A stretch of 42,970 nt of DNA from Pyxidicoccus fallax (GTDB lineage: Bacteria; Myxococcota; Myxococcia; Myxococcales; Myxococcaceae), in contig NZ_JABBJJ010000072.1 in NCBI RefSeq assembly GCF_012933655.1, forward strand, positions 1 through 42,970, written 5' to 3'. Below, one piece after another: positions 33,684 through 41,570 of this stretch (position 1 is its first letter; the number at the start of each line of letters is the position of its first letter). The notes under the pieces were generated by a model. The model did no database searches. It was not told where the DNA came from and was given only the letters and a program-made list of their open reading frames with translations. Both the position numbers and the translations under genes were made by a program.

Positions 33684-33787
33684 TCGTCCCCCGAACGGAG
33701 GCGCTCCAGGGCAGCTTGGAGCCGGCGTCCGCACGCTCCACCTTCCGCGGCAATCGTTGGAAGCGCCCCCTGGCGCCTCCCGGCCGT

Positions 33788-33811
33788 GGGGGCCGGGGGC
33801 CGGGGGCCGGG
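33788..33811 (+). repeat. Triplet GGGGGCC repeat with G-quadruplex pattern
   Basis: Three exact copies of GGGGGCC (33788-33808) followed by GGG give four G-runs with 2-nt loops on the coding strand, ending 25 bp before the dehydratase ATG. The pattern fits a DNA or mRNA G-quadruplex in the 5' leader. Repeat number could also vary by slippage. Confidence 0.5.
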
Positions 33812-33836
33812 CTCCGCGAAGAAGAAGGAAGGGAGG

Positions 33837-35750
33837 ATGTCACCAGGAATGGTTGAAAGCACTCCTGTCATGGCCGGACACGCTCCGGTGCAACGGGTCG
33901 GCGGTCCGGGACGCTCGCTCTGGTTCCGTCCGCTACTCGTACTCCTGCTGGACGCGGTCATCACGACCGGTGCGCTCTTCTGCGCGATGCTGCTGCGCTT
34001 CGATGGGCGGATGCCAACGCGGTGGCAGTGGGCGTTCCTGAACGGACTTCCCTTGCTGCTCCTGCTGCGCCTGGGCGCCCTGGTGGTGTTCCGGCTGCAC
34101 CGCTGGTCGTTCAAGACCTCCGGCCTCAGCGAGGCGGGCCGGCTCATCTGCGCCAACGCGCTCGCCACGCTCGGCTTCGAGGTGCTCCAGTCCAGCGTCC
34201 TGCATACCCGGGCGCCGCTCTCGGTGGTCGGCATCGAGTTCTTCCTCACCACCGCGGTGATGGGGGTCCACCGCTATGCCCCGCGGATGGCGAGGCTGTG
34301 GTACCTCGACCGGCAGCGCGCCCGCAGGTTCGGCACCCAGCGCGCCATCATCGTCGGGGCGGGCGGCGCCGGAGACCTCCTCCTGAGAGACCTGCGCGGT
34401 GTGCCCGGCAGCCCGTGGCACGTCGTCGGGCTGGTGGACGATGACCCGGCCAAGCATGGCACCCTCCTCGGGGGAAGGCGGGTGTTCGGCCCCATCGACA
34501 TGCTGCCGGAGTTGGTGAAGAAGCACCAGGTAAGCCAGGTGCTCATCGCCATCGTCAACCTGCCCTCGCAGCGCATCCAGCACATCCTCAACCTGTGCAG
34601 GAACCTGAACGTCGGGTTCAAGATCGTCCCCGCCTCGTTCATCTACCTGGACAAGAAGATCACCTCCGCGATGCTGCACGACCTCAGTCCGGAGCACCTG
34701 CTGCCCCGGAACGCCGTCTCGTTCGACCGCGAGGAGGTACACCGGCTCGTCACCGGCCGCCGCATCCTCGTCACGGGAGGCGCGGGCTCCATCGGCAGCG
34801 AAATCGCGCGCCAGGTCGCCGAGCACGAGCCCGAGTCGCTCGTGCTGGTGGACATCAACGAGAACGAGCTGTACCTGCTGGTGCGCGAGCTGCAGGAGCG
34901 CCACCCGAAGCTGCCGGTGTCGGCCGTGGTGGCGGACATCCGGGACATGGCCCGGATGATGCGCGTGGGCCGCAAGCATGCGCCGCAGTACGTGTTCCAC
35001 GCCGCCGCGCACAAGCACGTGCCGCTGATGGAGGACGCGCCGGAGGAGGCCATCAAGAACAACGTCTTCGGCACCCTCAACGTCGCGCGCATGGCGCACG
35101 CCTGCGGCGCCGAGCGCTTCGTGCTCATCTCCACGGACAAGGCCGTCCACCCCTCCTCCATCATGGGCGCCTCCAAGCGGCTGGCGGAGATGGTCGTCAG
35201 GGACCTCGCGGGCCACTCCCGCACCGCCTTCACCGCCGTGCGCTTCGGCAACGTGCTCGGCTCGGCGGGCAGCGTGGTGCCCATCTTCAAGCGACAGATT
35301 CAGCGCGGCGGGCCCGTGACGGTGACGCACCCGGACTGCACCCGGTACTTCATGACCATTCCGGAGGCGGTGGGCCTCGTGGTGCTCGCGGGCCTGGGCG
35401 GCTACGGGGAGCTGTGCATCCTGGACATGGGAGCGCCCGTGCGCATCGCCGAGCTCGCCGCCAACACCATCTCCCTGGCGGGCCTGGTGCCGGACAAGGA
35501 CATCTCCATCGTCTACACCGGGCTGCGCCCGGGCGAGAAGCTCGCGGAGACGCTGCTGAGCGAGGAGGAGGAGCGCACCCAGCAGATCCGCAACCGCATC
35601 AAGGTGGCGCAGAGCCCCGCGCCTCCCGCGGACTTCCACATCCGGCTGCAGCGGCTGTGGCGGGCGGCGCGCGCCGGTGACACGCCCGCCGTGACGAACA
35701 CCCTGCGCACCCTCATCCCGACGTACACCCCCTCGAAGTCTCAGGGCTGA
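33837..35750 (+). CDS. Membrane nucleoside-diphosphate-sugar 4,6-dehydratase (WbpM/PglF/CapD type)
   Basis: 637 residues from ATG 33837 (AAGGA 7 bp upstream; ATG 33849 is an alternative). Four membrane helices lie in the first 150 residues, then a first nucleotide-binding domain (AIIVGAGGAGDLLL, about 170-184), then the catalytic short-chain dehydrogenase domain with LVTGGAGSIGSEIA (311-324). The active site is the S-M-K form of this family: STDK (432-435), Met443 and Lys447 in IMGASKRLAE, where ordinary family members have Tyr. It should convert UDP-GlcNAc to the 4-keto-6-deoxy intermediate at the inner membrane, the first step to bacillosamine- or QuiNAc-type sugars. Neighbours encode the aminotransferase, acyltransferases and phosphoglycosyl transferase expected next. 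The stop overlaps the convergent acyltransferase stop by 10 bp. Confidence 0.93.
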   Translation: MSPGMVESTPVMAGHAPVQRVGGPGRSLWFRPLLVLLLDAVITTGALFCAMLLRFDGRMPTRWQWAFLNGLPLLLLLRLGALVVFRLHRWSFKTSGLSEAGRLICANALATLGFEVLQSSVLHTRAPLSVVGIEFFLTTAVMGVHRYAPRMARLWYLDRQRARRFGTQRAIIVGAGGAGDLLLRDLRGVPGSPWHVVGLVDDDPAKHGTLLGGRRVFGPIDMLPELVKKHQVSQVLIAIVNLPSQRIQHILNLCRNLNVGFKIVPASFIYLDKKITSAMLHDLSPEHLLPRNAVSFDREEVHRLVTGRRILVTGGAGSIGSEIARQVAEHEPESLVLVDINENELYLLVRELQERHPKLPVSAVVADIRDMARMMRVGRKHAPQYVFHAAAHKHVPLMEDAPEEAIKNNVFGTLNVARMAHACGAERFVLISTDKAVHPSSIMGASKRLAEMVVRDLAGHSRTAFTAVRFGNVLGSAGSVVPIFKRQIQRGGPVTVTHPDCTRYFMTIPEAVGLVVLAGLGGYGELCILDMGAPVRIAELAANTISLAGLVPDKDISIVYTGLRPGEKLAETLLSEEEERTQQIRNRIKVAQSPAPPADFHIRLQRLWRAARAGDTPAVTNTLRTLIPTYTPSKSQG

Positions 35751-36712
35751 GCGTCGGTGAGCGCCTGGGCGGGCGCCGCGCGGTAGGCGGGGAAGTAACC
35801 GCTGTCCGCGCGGCCGCCCGTCAGCTGCATGTAGACCTCCGGCTGGCAGACGATTTCGTGGGTGTACAGGCGGGAGCTCGAGTTCGCGAGGCCCCGCTTG
35901 AAGGCCTCGAGCCCGTCGCCCGGCTGCATCCCGCCCCCCAGGTGCAGCGGCAGTCCCAGCTTCGTGCACAGCTCCGCCATGGCCACGAAGAGGTTCTTGG
36001 CAGGCGAGCGGGCGCGATACGCGTCCGCCGTCCCGCCGAGGTAGTAGTGGAAGACCTCGTCGCTGATGACGCACACCGCCGCCGCGGCCACCTGCCCGTC
36101 GGGGGCCCGCGTCGTCAGCAGCCACGCGGCGGGTGAGGAGAACAGCTCCTCGAAGTAGGCGTCCGAGAAGAAGTACCGCGCGTGTGCCTGGTCGCGGACC
36201 ATGGTCTGCCGGTACGCCTGCTTGAAGCCCTCGCGCGCCTCGGCCGAGGCCTCGCGCGCCAACTCATACGCGCTGACGAAGCCCTCCCGCGCGTTGCGTC
36301 GCGCGTGCCGCTGGTGCATCTCGCGGAACTCGATGGGCAGGCGAGGGTCGATGAAGAACACCTCGTTGCGCTCGGTTGCCCCCGCGAAGCAGCGCGGCCC
36401 GCGCACGCGGTCCCTCACGAAAATGCTGACGAGTCCGGTGGCCGCCCAGTCCACCGCCTCCTTCGGCACCTCGCTCAGTCCCCACAGCAACCCGCCTGGA
36501 TACCCATACGGAGAGACCGCGTCGCCGTGCGGCGTCCCCTCGATGGGCCGCACGATGAGCGGCAACCGCACCGACCCGCGCCCACCGCCGTCGATGACGA
36601 GCGTGTGCGTGACGCCCTCGGCGCGCAGGTGGTGCGGCGAGCGGAAGTAGTCAGCCGACCCCGCCGCCTCTCCTCCGTCCGGCATCAGCACCGCACGCAG
36701 CGTCTTCGTCAT
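35741..36712 (-). CDS. Second FemAB/GNAT-like acyltransferase
   Basis: 323 residues if started at ATG 36712 (GGAGG 12 bp upstream); ATGs at 36784 and 36796 would add 24-28 low-complexity residues and cannot be excluded. FemAB/GNAT-like layout: an N-terminal half with SPYGYPGGLLWG and FFIDPRLPIEFREMHQRHAR, then the core YRQTMVRDQAHARYFF, WLLTTRAPDGQVAAAAVCV, VFHYYLGGTADAYRA, the helix SPAKNLFVAMAELCTKLGLP and LHLGGGMQPGDGLEAFKRG, a segment typical of acyltransferases that work on cell-surface precursors. It probably acylates an amino sugar. Same type as the gene at 32694 but distant in sequence. Convergent with, and overlapping by 10 bp, the dehydratase gene; its start faces the gene at 36880. 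Confidence 0.78.
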   Translation of the reverse strand: MTKTLRAVLMPDGGEAAGSADYFRSPHHLRAEGVTHTLVIDGGGRGSVRLPLIVRPIEGTPHGDAVSPYGYPGGLLWGLSEVPKEAVDWAATGLVSIFVRDRVRGPRCFAGATERNEVFFIDPRLPIEFREMHQRHARRNAREGFVSAYELAREASAEAREGFKQAYRQTMVRDQAHARYFFSDAYFEELFSSPAAWLLTTRAPDGQVAAAAVCVISDEVFHYYLGGTADAYRARSPAKNLFVAMAELCTKLGLPLHLGGGMQPGDGLEAFKRGLANSSSRLYTHEIVCQPEVYMQLTGGRADSGYFPAYRAAPAQALTDAQP

Positions 36713-36879
36713 GGGCTCGCACCACCTCCGGGCGGGCAGCCCGTGCCTCGCGGTACGGGCCTCCGCCGGAATTTGGTTTGTCATCACACGTTCCATTCGC
36801 CAACGAACGCACTCCGGCGTTCCCATTGCAGAGTAGTCATCCGCGCGAGCGGAGGACTACTCCCCCAAGGACACAATTG

Positions 36880-38184
36880 ATGTTGGACTTCTGTCGTCGA
36901 AGCACCCGTGGCCTTGCCATGTCCTCGTTCCTGGCTCTCGCTGTCACCTTCGCGATGGCGTGCGACCCCAACGCCGAGCTGGTCGACCCTGACTCCGGTC
37001 GGGTCGTCACGCCCGACGGTGATGAGGTCGCCGCCGTTGTCGATGTGAATTCGGGCGCGCCCACCGAGGACGCCGCCGGGCCGACTGGCTCGCTGGCCGA
37101 CCAGGTGCCTCCCTCTGAATCCACCACCGAAGAGTCGCGGACCCTGACGGCCCAGGCGACCGCTCCGCTGCGCACCGTGGCCGCCTGGGAGCAGCTCTTC
37201 CTCGGCCGCTGGAACGCGGAGCACACCGCGGACTACCTGCCGCGCAGCAACTCGCTGGACAGCTGGCAGTTCTACAACCTGGGCTACGCCATCGACGGCA
37301 ACACCGCGATGTACCGCGCCACGGGCAAGACGCAGTACATGGACCGCGCGCTCCTCTACGTCAACAACATGGTCAAGAACGCGAAGGTGTCGTCTTCGCT
37401 GCCCAAGAGCTCCTTCAAGGACTCGTACCTGGGCTGGGCCTCGGCGCGCTCCGACACCGTCGGCCAGGAAGTGCCTCTCTTCGAGAGCTACTGCTGGCGC
37501 TACGTGACGCGCATGCTGCGCGTCATCCGCGAGACGCCCGCGCTGTATGACAATCCCACCTACCGCGCGCAGTACGACAAGCTGCTGGCCTTCACGGAGA
37601 AGAACATCTTCGAGAAGTGGCACAAGCGCGGCGCCAATTCGCATATCTACCGCAACCGCACGCACATGGCGGCGCACTGGGCGTTCATCGCGATGGACCT
37701 GTCGCGCATGACCACGGACTCCACGAAGAAGGCCCAGTACCTGCAGGTCTTCAACAACGTCAACCGCGACCTGCCGAACTCCACGTCGTCGCTGCGCCAG
37801 CAGCTCAAGCCGGGCCTCACGTCCTCTGCGGCGTACTACTGGAGCGCCATCTGGGGTTCCACTGCCCGCCCGGGCCAGGATGTGTCTCATGCGAACGGTG
37901 TGATGGCCTACATCGTCGAGGCGCATGACGCCGGCATGGAGTGGACGGCCGACGACATCAGCAAGTTCACCGCCACGCTGAACACCGTCATCTGGCCCTC
38001 GGCCACGAAGTACGCCGAGTACGTGGACGGCTCCGGCGCGGGCAACGGCTGGTTCAACGACGGCCTGATGAAGCTCGGCCGCTACGACGCCAACCTCCAG
38101 CGCCGCCTGGAGGCGCACAAGGTGGGCAACAACAGCACGTTCTACGGCAACGGCGCGCTCAACGCGAAGCTGCTGGGTCAGTAG
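36880..38184 (+). CDS. Lipoprotein with helical-toroid fold, probable polysaccharide-active enzyme
   Basis: 434 residues from ATG 36880, with AAGGA 8 bp upstream; the frame is open further upstream but that part is low-complexity. Lipobox AMAC follows a hydrophobic stretch, with Asp at +2, which in enterobacteria keeps lipoproteins in the inner membrane. A Pro/Glu/Thr-rich tether (about 30-95) precedes a domain rich in Trp/Tyr-containing helices in pairs: WEQLFLGRWNAEHTADYLP, WQFYNLGYAIDGNTAMYRA, SYCWRYVTRMLRVIRETP, HMAAHWAFIAMDLSRMT, YYWSAIWGSTARPGQDVSHA, YAEYVDGSGAGNGWFNDG. This looks like an (alpha/alpha) toroid as in polysaccharide lyases and some glycosidases; conserved His and Tyr could be catalytic. 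I cannot name the family. In a polysaccharide locus it may trim or degrade the polymer. Confidence 0.8.
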   Translation: MLDFCRRSTRGLAMSSFLALAVTFAMACDPNAELVDPDSGRVVTPDGDEVAAVVDVNSGAPTEDAAGPTGSLADQVPPSESTTEESRTLTAQATAPLRTVAAWEQLFLGRWNAEHTADYLPRSNSLDSWQFYNLGYAIDGNTAMYRATGKTQYMDRALLYVNNMVKNAKVSSSLPKSSFKDSYLGWASARSDTVGQEVPLFESYCWRYVTRMLRVIRETPALYDNPTYRAQYDKLLAFTEKNIFEKWHKRGANSHIYRNRTHMAAHWAFIAMDLSRMTTDSTKKAQYLQVFNNVNRDLPNSTSSLRQQLKPGLTSSAAYYWSAIWGSTARPGQDVSHANGVMAYIVEAHDAGMEWTADDISKFTATLNTVIWPSATKYAEYVDGSGAGNGWFNDGLMKLGRYDANLQRRLEAHKVGNNSTFYGNGALNAKLLGQ

Positions 38185-38199
38185 TCACGAAGCGGAGCG

Positions 38200-38232
38200 G
38201 CGCCGGGAACTGGTAGGCACAGGACCCGGCGC
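38200..38232 (+). terminator. Hairpin after the toroid lipoprotein gene
   Basis: GCGCCGGG (38200-38207) pairs with CCCGGCGC (38225-38232) across a 17-nt loop, 15 bp after the stop codon. No T-run follows. It lies before the glycosyltransferase start and would separate the two transcripts. Confidence 0.5.
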
Positions 38233-38283
38233 TGCCCCGCGGTGCGCTTGGCGGTTCGGCGTGGCCGCTGTGGACTGCGCGCC

Positions 38284-39495
38284 ATGCCGAACCGCCTGCT
38301 CATCTTCAGCCCGTCCGCGTTCCAGCCCTCGGGCCACCAGCAGTCCTATCTCACCGGGTTGGGTGAGGCGCTCTCGCGGCTCGACGTGGAGGTCCACGTC
38401 CTCGGGCTGCGCGGAAGCGTGACCTATCCCCCGCCCCTCGTCCCCCACGCCGTCGGCGGGGACGCGGCGCTCGCCTCGCGCTCGGCGTACCGCGAGCGCC
38501 TGGGACGCCTGGGGGATGTCGCGTGGGGCACCCACCGGCTCCAGCGCCAGGCGAACCTGCTGAGCGAGCTGCGGCGCGTGCACCAGCACCTGGGCTCGCC
38601 GCCGCTGCTGTTCGAGACCTTCGAGTACATCTCGCTGGCGGCGCACCTGGCGCGAGCGCGCCGCCGCCACCGGCAGGTGTGCATCTTCCACGACACCAAC
38701 TTCAACCTGAAGCACGCGTCGCCCGTCGCCGCCACCTACAAGCTGCTGGCGCGCCCCTTCGCGCGGCACATCCTGCGCAGCGTGGACCGGGCCTTCGTCC
38801 ACGCGCCCGGCATGCGGGAGAACCTGGTGGCGAACGTGGACCCCGAGCGACGCTACATGCACAAGGTCGAGGTGCTCCCCTACGGCGCCCCCCATCCGGA
38901 CCAGGTGCCGCGCATGAAGCGGGCCCAGGCCCGCGCCGCGCTGGGCCTGGACACGCGGCGCAAGGTGGCGCTCGCCTTCGGCACCCTGCGGGCGGACAAG
39001 TGCTTCCGCCTCGTCTTCGAGGCCCTGGCGCGCAGCCCGGCGTGGGAGCTGCTCGTCGCTGGCCCGGAAGGGGACGTCTCCTACCGTCAGCTCGAGGCGC
39101 TGCGCGAGCAGACGGGCCTCCAGGAGCGCGTCCGGATGGTGCCCGGCTTCATCCCCGTGGGCGAGCACGCGCGGTACTTCGGCGCCGCGGACGCGGTGCT
39201 CAACCTCTACGACGAGCACATCCGCCACGAGAGCGGCACCGCGCAGCTCGCCCGCGCCTTCCTCCGCCCCGTCATCGCGGGCGGGCCGCCCGACCTGCTC
39301 GACTACGTGCGCGAGACGGGCGCCGGCTGGGCGGTGAGTCCCCTGACGGTGGACCGGCTCGCCGAGGTGCTGGACGACGCGGCCCGGCAGGACGAGGCCG
39401 GCCGCTCCGACATGGAGCGACGCATCCACGCCGCGGCGGTGGCGCGCTCGTGGGACGCGGTGGCCAGCCGCGTCTTCCGCGCGCTGGGCGGGTGA
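38284..39495 (+). CDS. Glycosyltransferase, GT-B fold (family 4-like)
   Basis: 403 residues from ATG 38284; no good ribosome binding site is visible, and in-frame GTGs just upstream are possible. Two Rossmann-like halves: the N-terminal acceptor half begins LLIFSPSAFQPSGHQQSYLTGLGEAL and runs to about 205; the donor half has RKVALAFGTLRADKCFRLVFEAL, WELLVAGPEG, VRMVPGFIP and YDEHIRHESGTAQLARAFLRPVIAG, where the Glu region and the following Gly match the nucleotide-sugar site of family 4 enzymes. Cytoplasmic or membrane-associated, adding a sugar to the lipid-linked repeat unit; donor unknown. It is followed 120 bp later by the aminotransferase gene on the same strand. Confidence 0.88.
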   Translation: MPNRLLIFSPSAFQPSGHQQSYLTGLGEALSRLDVEVHVLGLRGSVTYPPPLVPHAVGGDAALASRSAYRERLGRLGDVAWGTHRLQRQANLLSELRRVHQHLGSPPLLFETFEYISLAAHLARARRRHRQVCIFHDTNFNLKHASPVAATYKLLARPFARHILRSVDRAFVHAPGMRENLVANVDPERRYMHKVEVLPYGAPHPDQVPRMKRAQARAALGLDTRRKVALAFGTLRADKCFRLVFEALARSPAWELLVAGPEGDVSYRQLEALREQTGLQERVRMVPGFIPVGEHARYFGAADAVLNLYDEHIRHESGTAQLARAFLRPVIAGGPPDLLDYVRETGAGWAVSPLTVDRLAEVLDDAARQDEAGRSDMERRIHAAAVARSWDAVASRVFRALGG

Positions 39496-39615
39496 GCGGC
39501 GCCGCGGAACTGGACAGTTGCCCCTCCTCGCCGGCCCAGGGCAGGCGAGCGCCACGGTGTGCAGGCTCCTGGACGAACCGACGGGGCCGCCGAGCCCCTT
39601 GCAGGAGGGACCCCC

Positions 39616-40749
39616 ATGCCCCAGCGCATCTACCTGTCCTCGCCGCACCTGGGAGGGCTCGAGCGCGGCTACGTCGACGAGGCCTTCGCGAGCAACTGGA
39701 TTGCCCCGCTGGGGCCCCATGTCGACGCCTTCCAGGAGGAGTTCGCCCGCTGCGTCGGAGCGCCGTACGCGCTCGCGCTGAGCTCGGGCACGGCCGCGCT
39801 CCACCTCGCGCTACAGTTGGTGGGCGTGGGCCCGGGCGATGACGTGCTGGTGAGCACCCTCACCTTCTCCGCGTCGGTGAATCCCATCCGCTACCTGGGA
39901 GCGACGCCCGTCTTCATCGACAGCGAGCGCGCCTCGTGGAACATGGACCCCGCCCTGCTGTGCGAGGAGCTGGAGGCGCGCGCCCGGGCCGGGCGGCTGC
40001 CGCGCGCGGTGGTCGTGGTCCACCTCTACGGGCAGAGCGCGGACCTGGACCCCATCCTCGCGGCCTGCGGGCGCCACGGCGTGCCCGTCGTCGAGGACGC
40101 GGCCGAGGCCCTGGGGAGCACGTACAAGGGCCGCCACCCGGGCACGCTGGGCCGCGCGGGCATCTTCTCCTTCAACGGGAACAAGATCATCACCACGTCG
40201 GGCGGAGGGATGCTCGTCTCCTCCGACGAGACGCTCATCCGCCACGCGCTCAAGCTGTCCACCCAGGCGAGAGACCCGGCGCCGCACTACGAGCACTCCG
40301 AGGTGGGCTACAACTACCGGCTCAGCAACGTGCTGGCCGCCATCGGCCGCGCGCAGCTCCGGGTGCTGGAGGAGCGCGTCGCCGCGCGGCGGGCGAACCA
40401 CGCGTACTACGTGAGCGCGCTCTCCAGCCTGCCGGGAGTCACCTTCATGCCCGAGGCGCCGTGGGGACGGCACACGCGCTGGCTGACGACGGTGACCCTC
40501 GACCCGGCGCGCTTCGGCGCGGACCGCGAGGCGGTGCGGCTCGCGCTGGAGCGGGAGAACATCGAGGCGCGGCCGGTGTGGAAGCCCATGCACCTGCAGC
40601 CGGTGTTCTCCGCCTTCCCCTGCCGTGGCGGCCAGGTGGCGGAGGACCTGTTCGAGCACGGCCTGTGTCTGCCCTCCGGCTCCAACCTCACCCGGGAGGA
40701 GCTGGCCCGGGTGGTGGAGGTCGTGAGGGCGGTGCATCAGGGCCGCTGA
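39616..40749 (+). CDS. DegT/DnrJ/EryC1-family sugar aminotransferase, PglE-like
   Basis: 377 residues from ATG 39616 with AGGAGGG 6 bp upstream. Type I fold PLP enzyme: LSSPHLGGLERGYVDEAF at the start, LALSSGTAALHLAL, VPVVEDAAEALGSTYKG, PLP lysine in FSFNGNKIITTSGGG, and the dimer segment YNYRLSNVLAAIGRAQL. This set matches the nucleotide-sugar 4-aminotransferases that act after PglF/WbpM-type dehydratases, transferring the amino group from glutamate to a UDP-4-keto-6-deoxy sugar. The dehydratase gene is 4 kb away in the same locus. The stop codon overlaps by 13 bp the end of the convergent phosphoglycosyl transferase gene. Exact C4 versus C3 specificity cannot be read. Confidence 0.92.
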   Translation: MPQRIYLSSPHLGGLERGYVDEAFASNWIAPLGPHVDAFQEEFARCVGAPYALALSSGTAALHLALQLVGVGPGDDVLVSTLTFSASVNPIRYLGATPVFIDSERASWNMDPALLCEELEARARAGRLPRAVVVVHLYGQSADLDPILAACGRHGVPVVEDAAEALGSTYKGRHPGTLGRAGIFSFNGNKIITTSGGGMLVSSDETLIRHALKLSTQARDPAPHYEHSEVGYNYRLSNVLAAIGRAQLRVLEERVAARRANHAYYVSALSSLPGVTFMPEAPWGRHTRWLTTVTLDPARFGADREAVRLALERENIEARPVWKPMHLQPVFSAFPCRGGQVAEDLFEHGLCLPSGSNLTREELARVVEVVRAVHQGR

Positions 40750-41444
40750 GCCTCCTCGGGCCGCGTGCCGTTGCCCATGAACGGGTACATCAGCGCGCGG
40801 CCCTTGGGGGAGATGCCCTGGCGCTGCAGGACGCGCAGGACGGTCATCCCGAGAATCTTCGCGTCCAGCCACAGGCTCCAATTGTCCACGTACCAGACGT
40901 CGAGCTTGAAGCGCTCCGGCCAGTCCAGCGCGTTGCGCCCGTTCACCTGCGCCCAGCCGGTGATGCCCGGCAGCACGTCGTGGCGCCGCGCCTGCTCGGG
41001 GGAGTAGCGCGACAGGTACTCGATGAGCAGCGGGCGCGGCCCCACCAGGCTCATGTCGCCGCGCAGCACGTTCCACAGCTGTGGCAGCTCATCCAGGCTC
41101 GCCGAGCGCAGGAACTTCCCGGTCCGCGTCAGGCGCTGCGCGTCCGGCAGGGGCCGGCCGTCCTTGTCCCGCGCGTCGAGCATGGTGCGGAACTTCACGA
41201 GCTGGAACGTCCGTCCCCCCAGGCCCGGGCGCTGCTGGCGGAAGAAGACGGGGCGGCCCATGGACACGCGGACCGCCAGCGCCGTCACGGCCATCACCGG
41301 CGCGAGGACCAGCAGCCCCGTGGCGGCGGCCACCCGGTCCACGCACTTCTTCACCAGGAGCGCCCTCCCCGCCTGTCGCGGCTTCCGTCCGGCCAACGTC
41401 CGCGGGTTCGCGTGAGGGAGTGTCGTCCCAACCGGTCGCAACAT
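40737..41444 (-). CDS. Small phosphoglycosyl transferase (PglC-type sugar transferase)
   Basis: 235 residues from ATG 41444 with GGAGGA about 8 bp upstream. A single N-terminal hydrophobic helix (AAATGLLVLAPVMAVTALAV) is a re-entrant, monotopic anchor as in PglC, not the multi-helix WbaP form. The core has FFRQQRPGLGGRTFQLVKFR, the Asp-Glu catalytic dyad in SASLDELPQLWNVL, GDMSLVGPRPLL and LPGITGWAQVNGRN. It should move a phospho-sugar from UDP-sugar onto undecaprenyl phosphate at the inner membrane, starting the repeat unit. Beside it are the aminotransferase gene (overlapping tail to tail by 13 bp) and, upstream on the same strand, the flippase gene. Confidence 0.94.
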   Translation of the reverse strand: MLRPVGTTLPHANPRTLAGRKPRQAGRALLVKKCVDRVAAATGLLVLAPVMAVTALAVRVSMGRPVFFRQQRPGLGGRTFQLVKFRTMLDARDKDGRPLPDAQRLTRTGKFLRSASLDELPQLWNVLRGDMSLVGPRPLLIEYLSRYSPEQARRHDVLPGITGWAQVNGRNALDWPERFKLDVWYVDNWSLWLDAKILGMTVLRVLQRQGISPKGRALMYPFMGNGTRPEEAQRP

Positions 41445-41570
41445 GGTCTTTCCTCCAATGGCAGGTTCGCTTCGTGACAACGTGGCCTCCCCCTCGTCTC
41501 CCCACCACCCGTCCGCGAGACGTGGCGTGGTGTCGCGGCCCAACACCGCCCGGGACACGCGCACGGCCGC

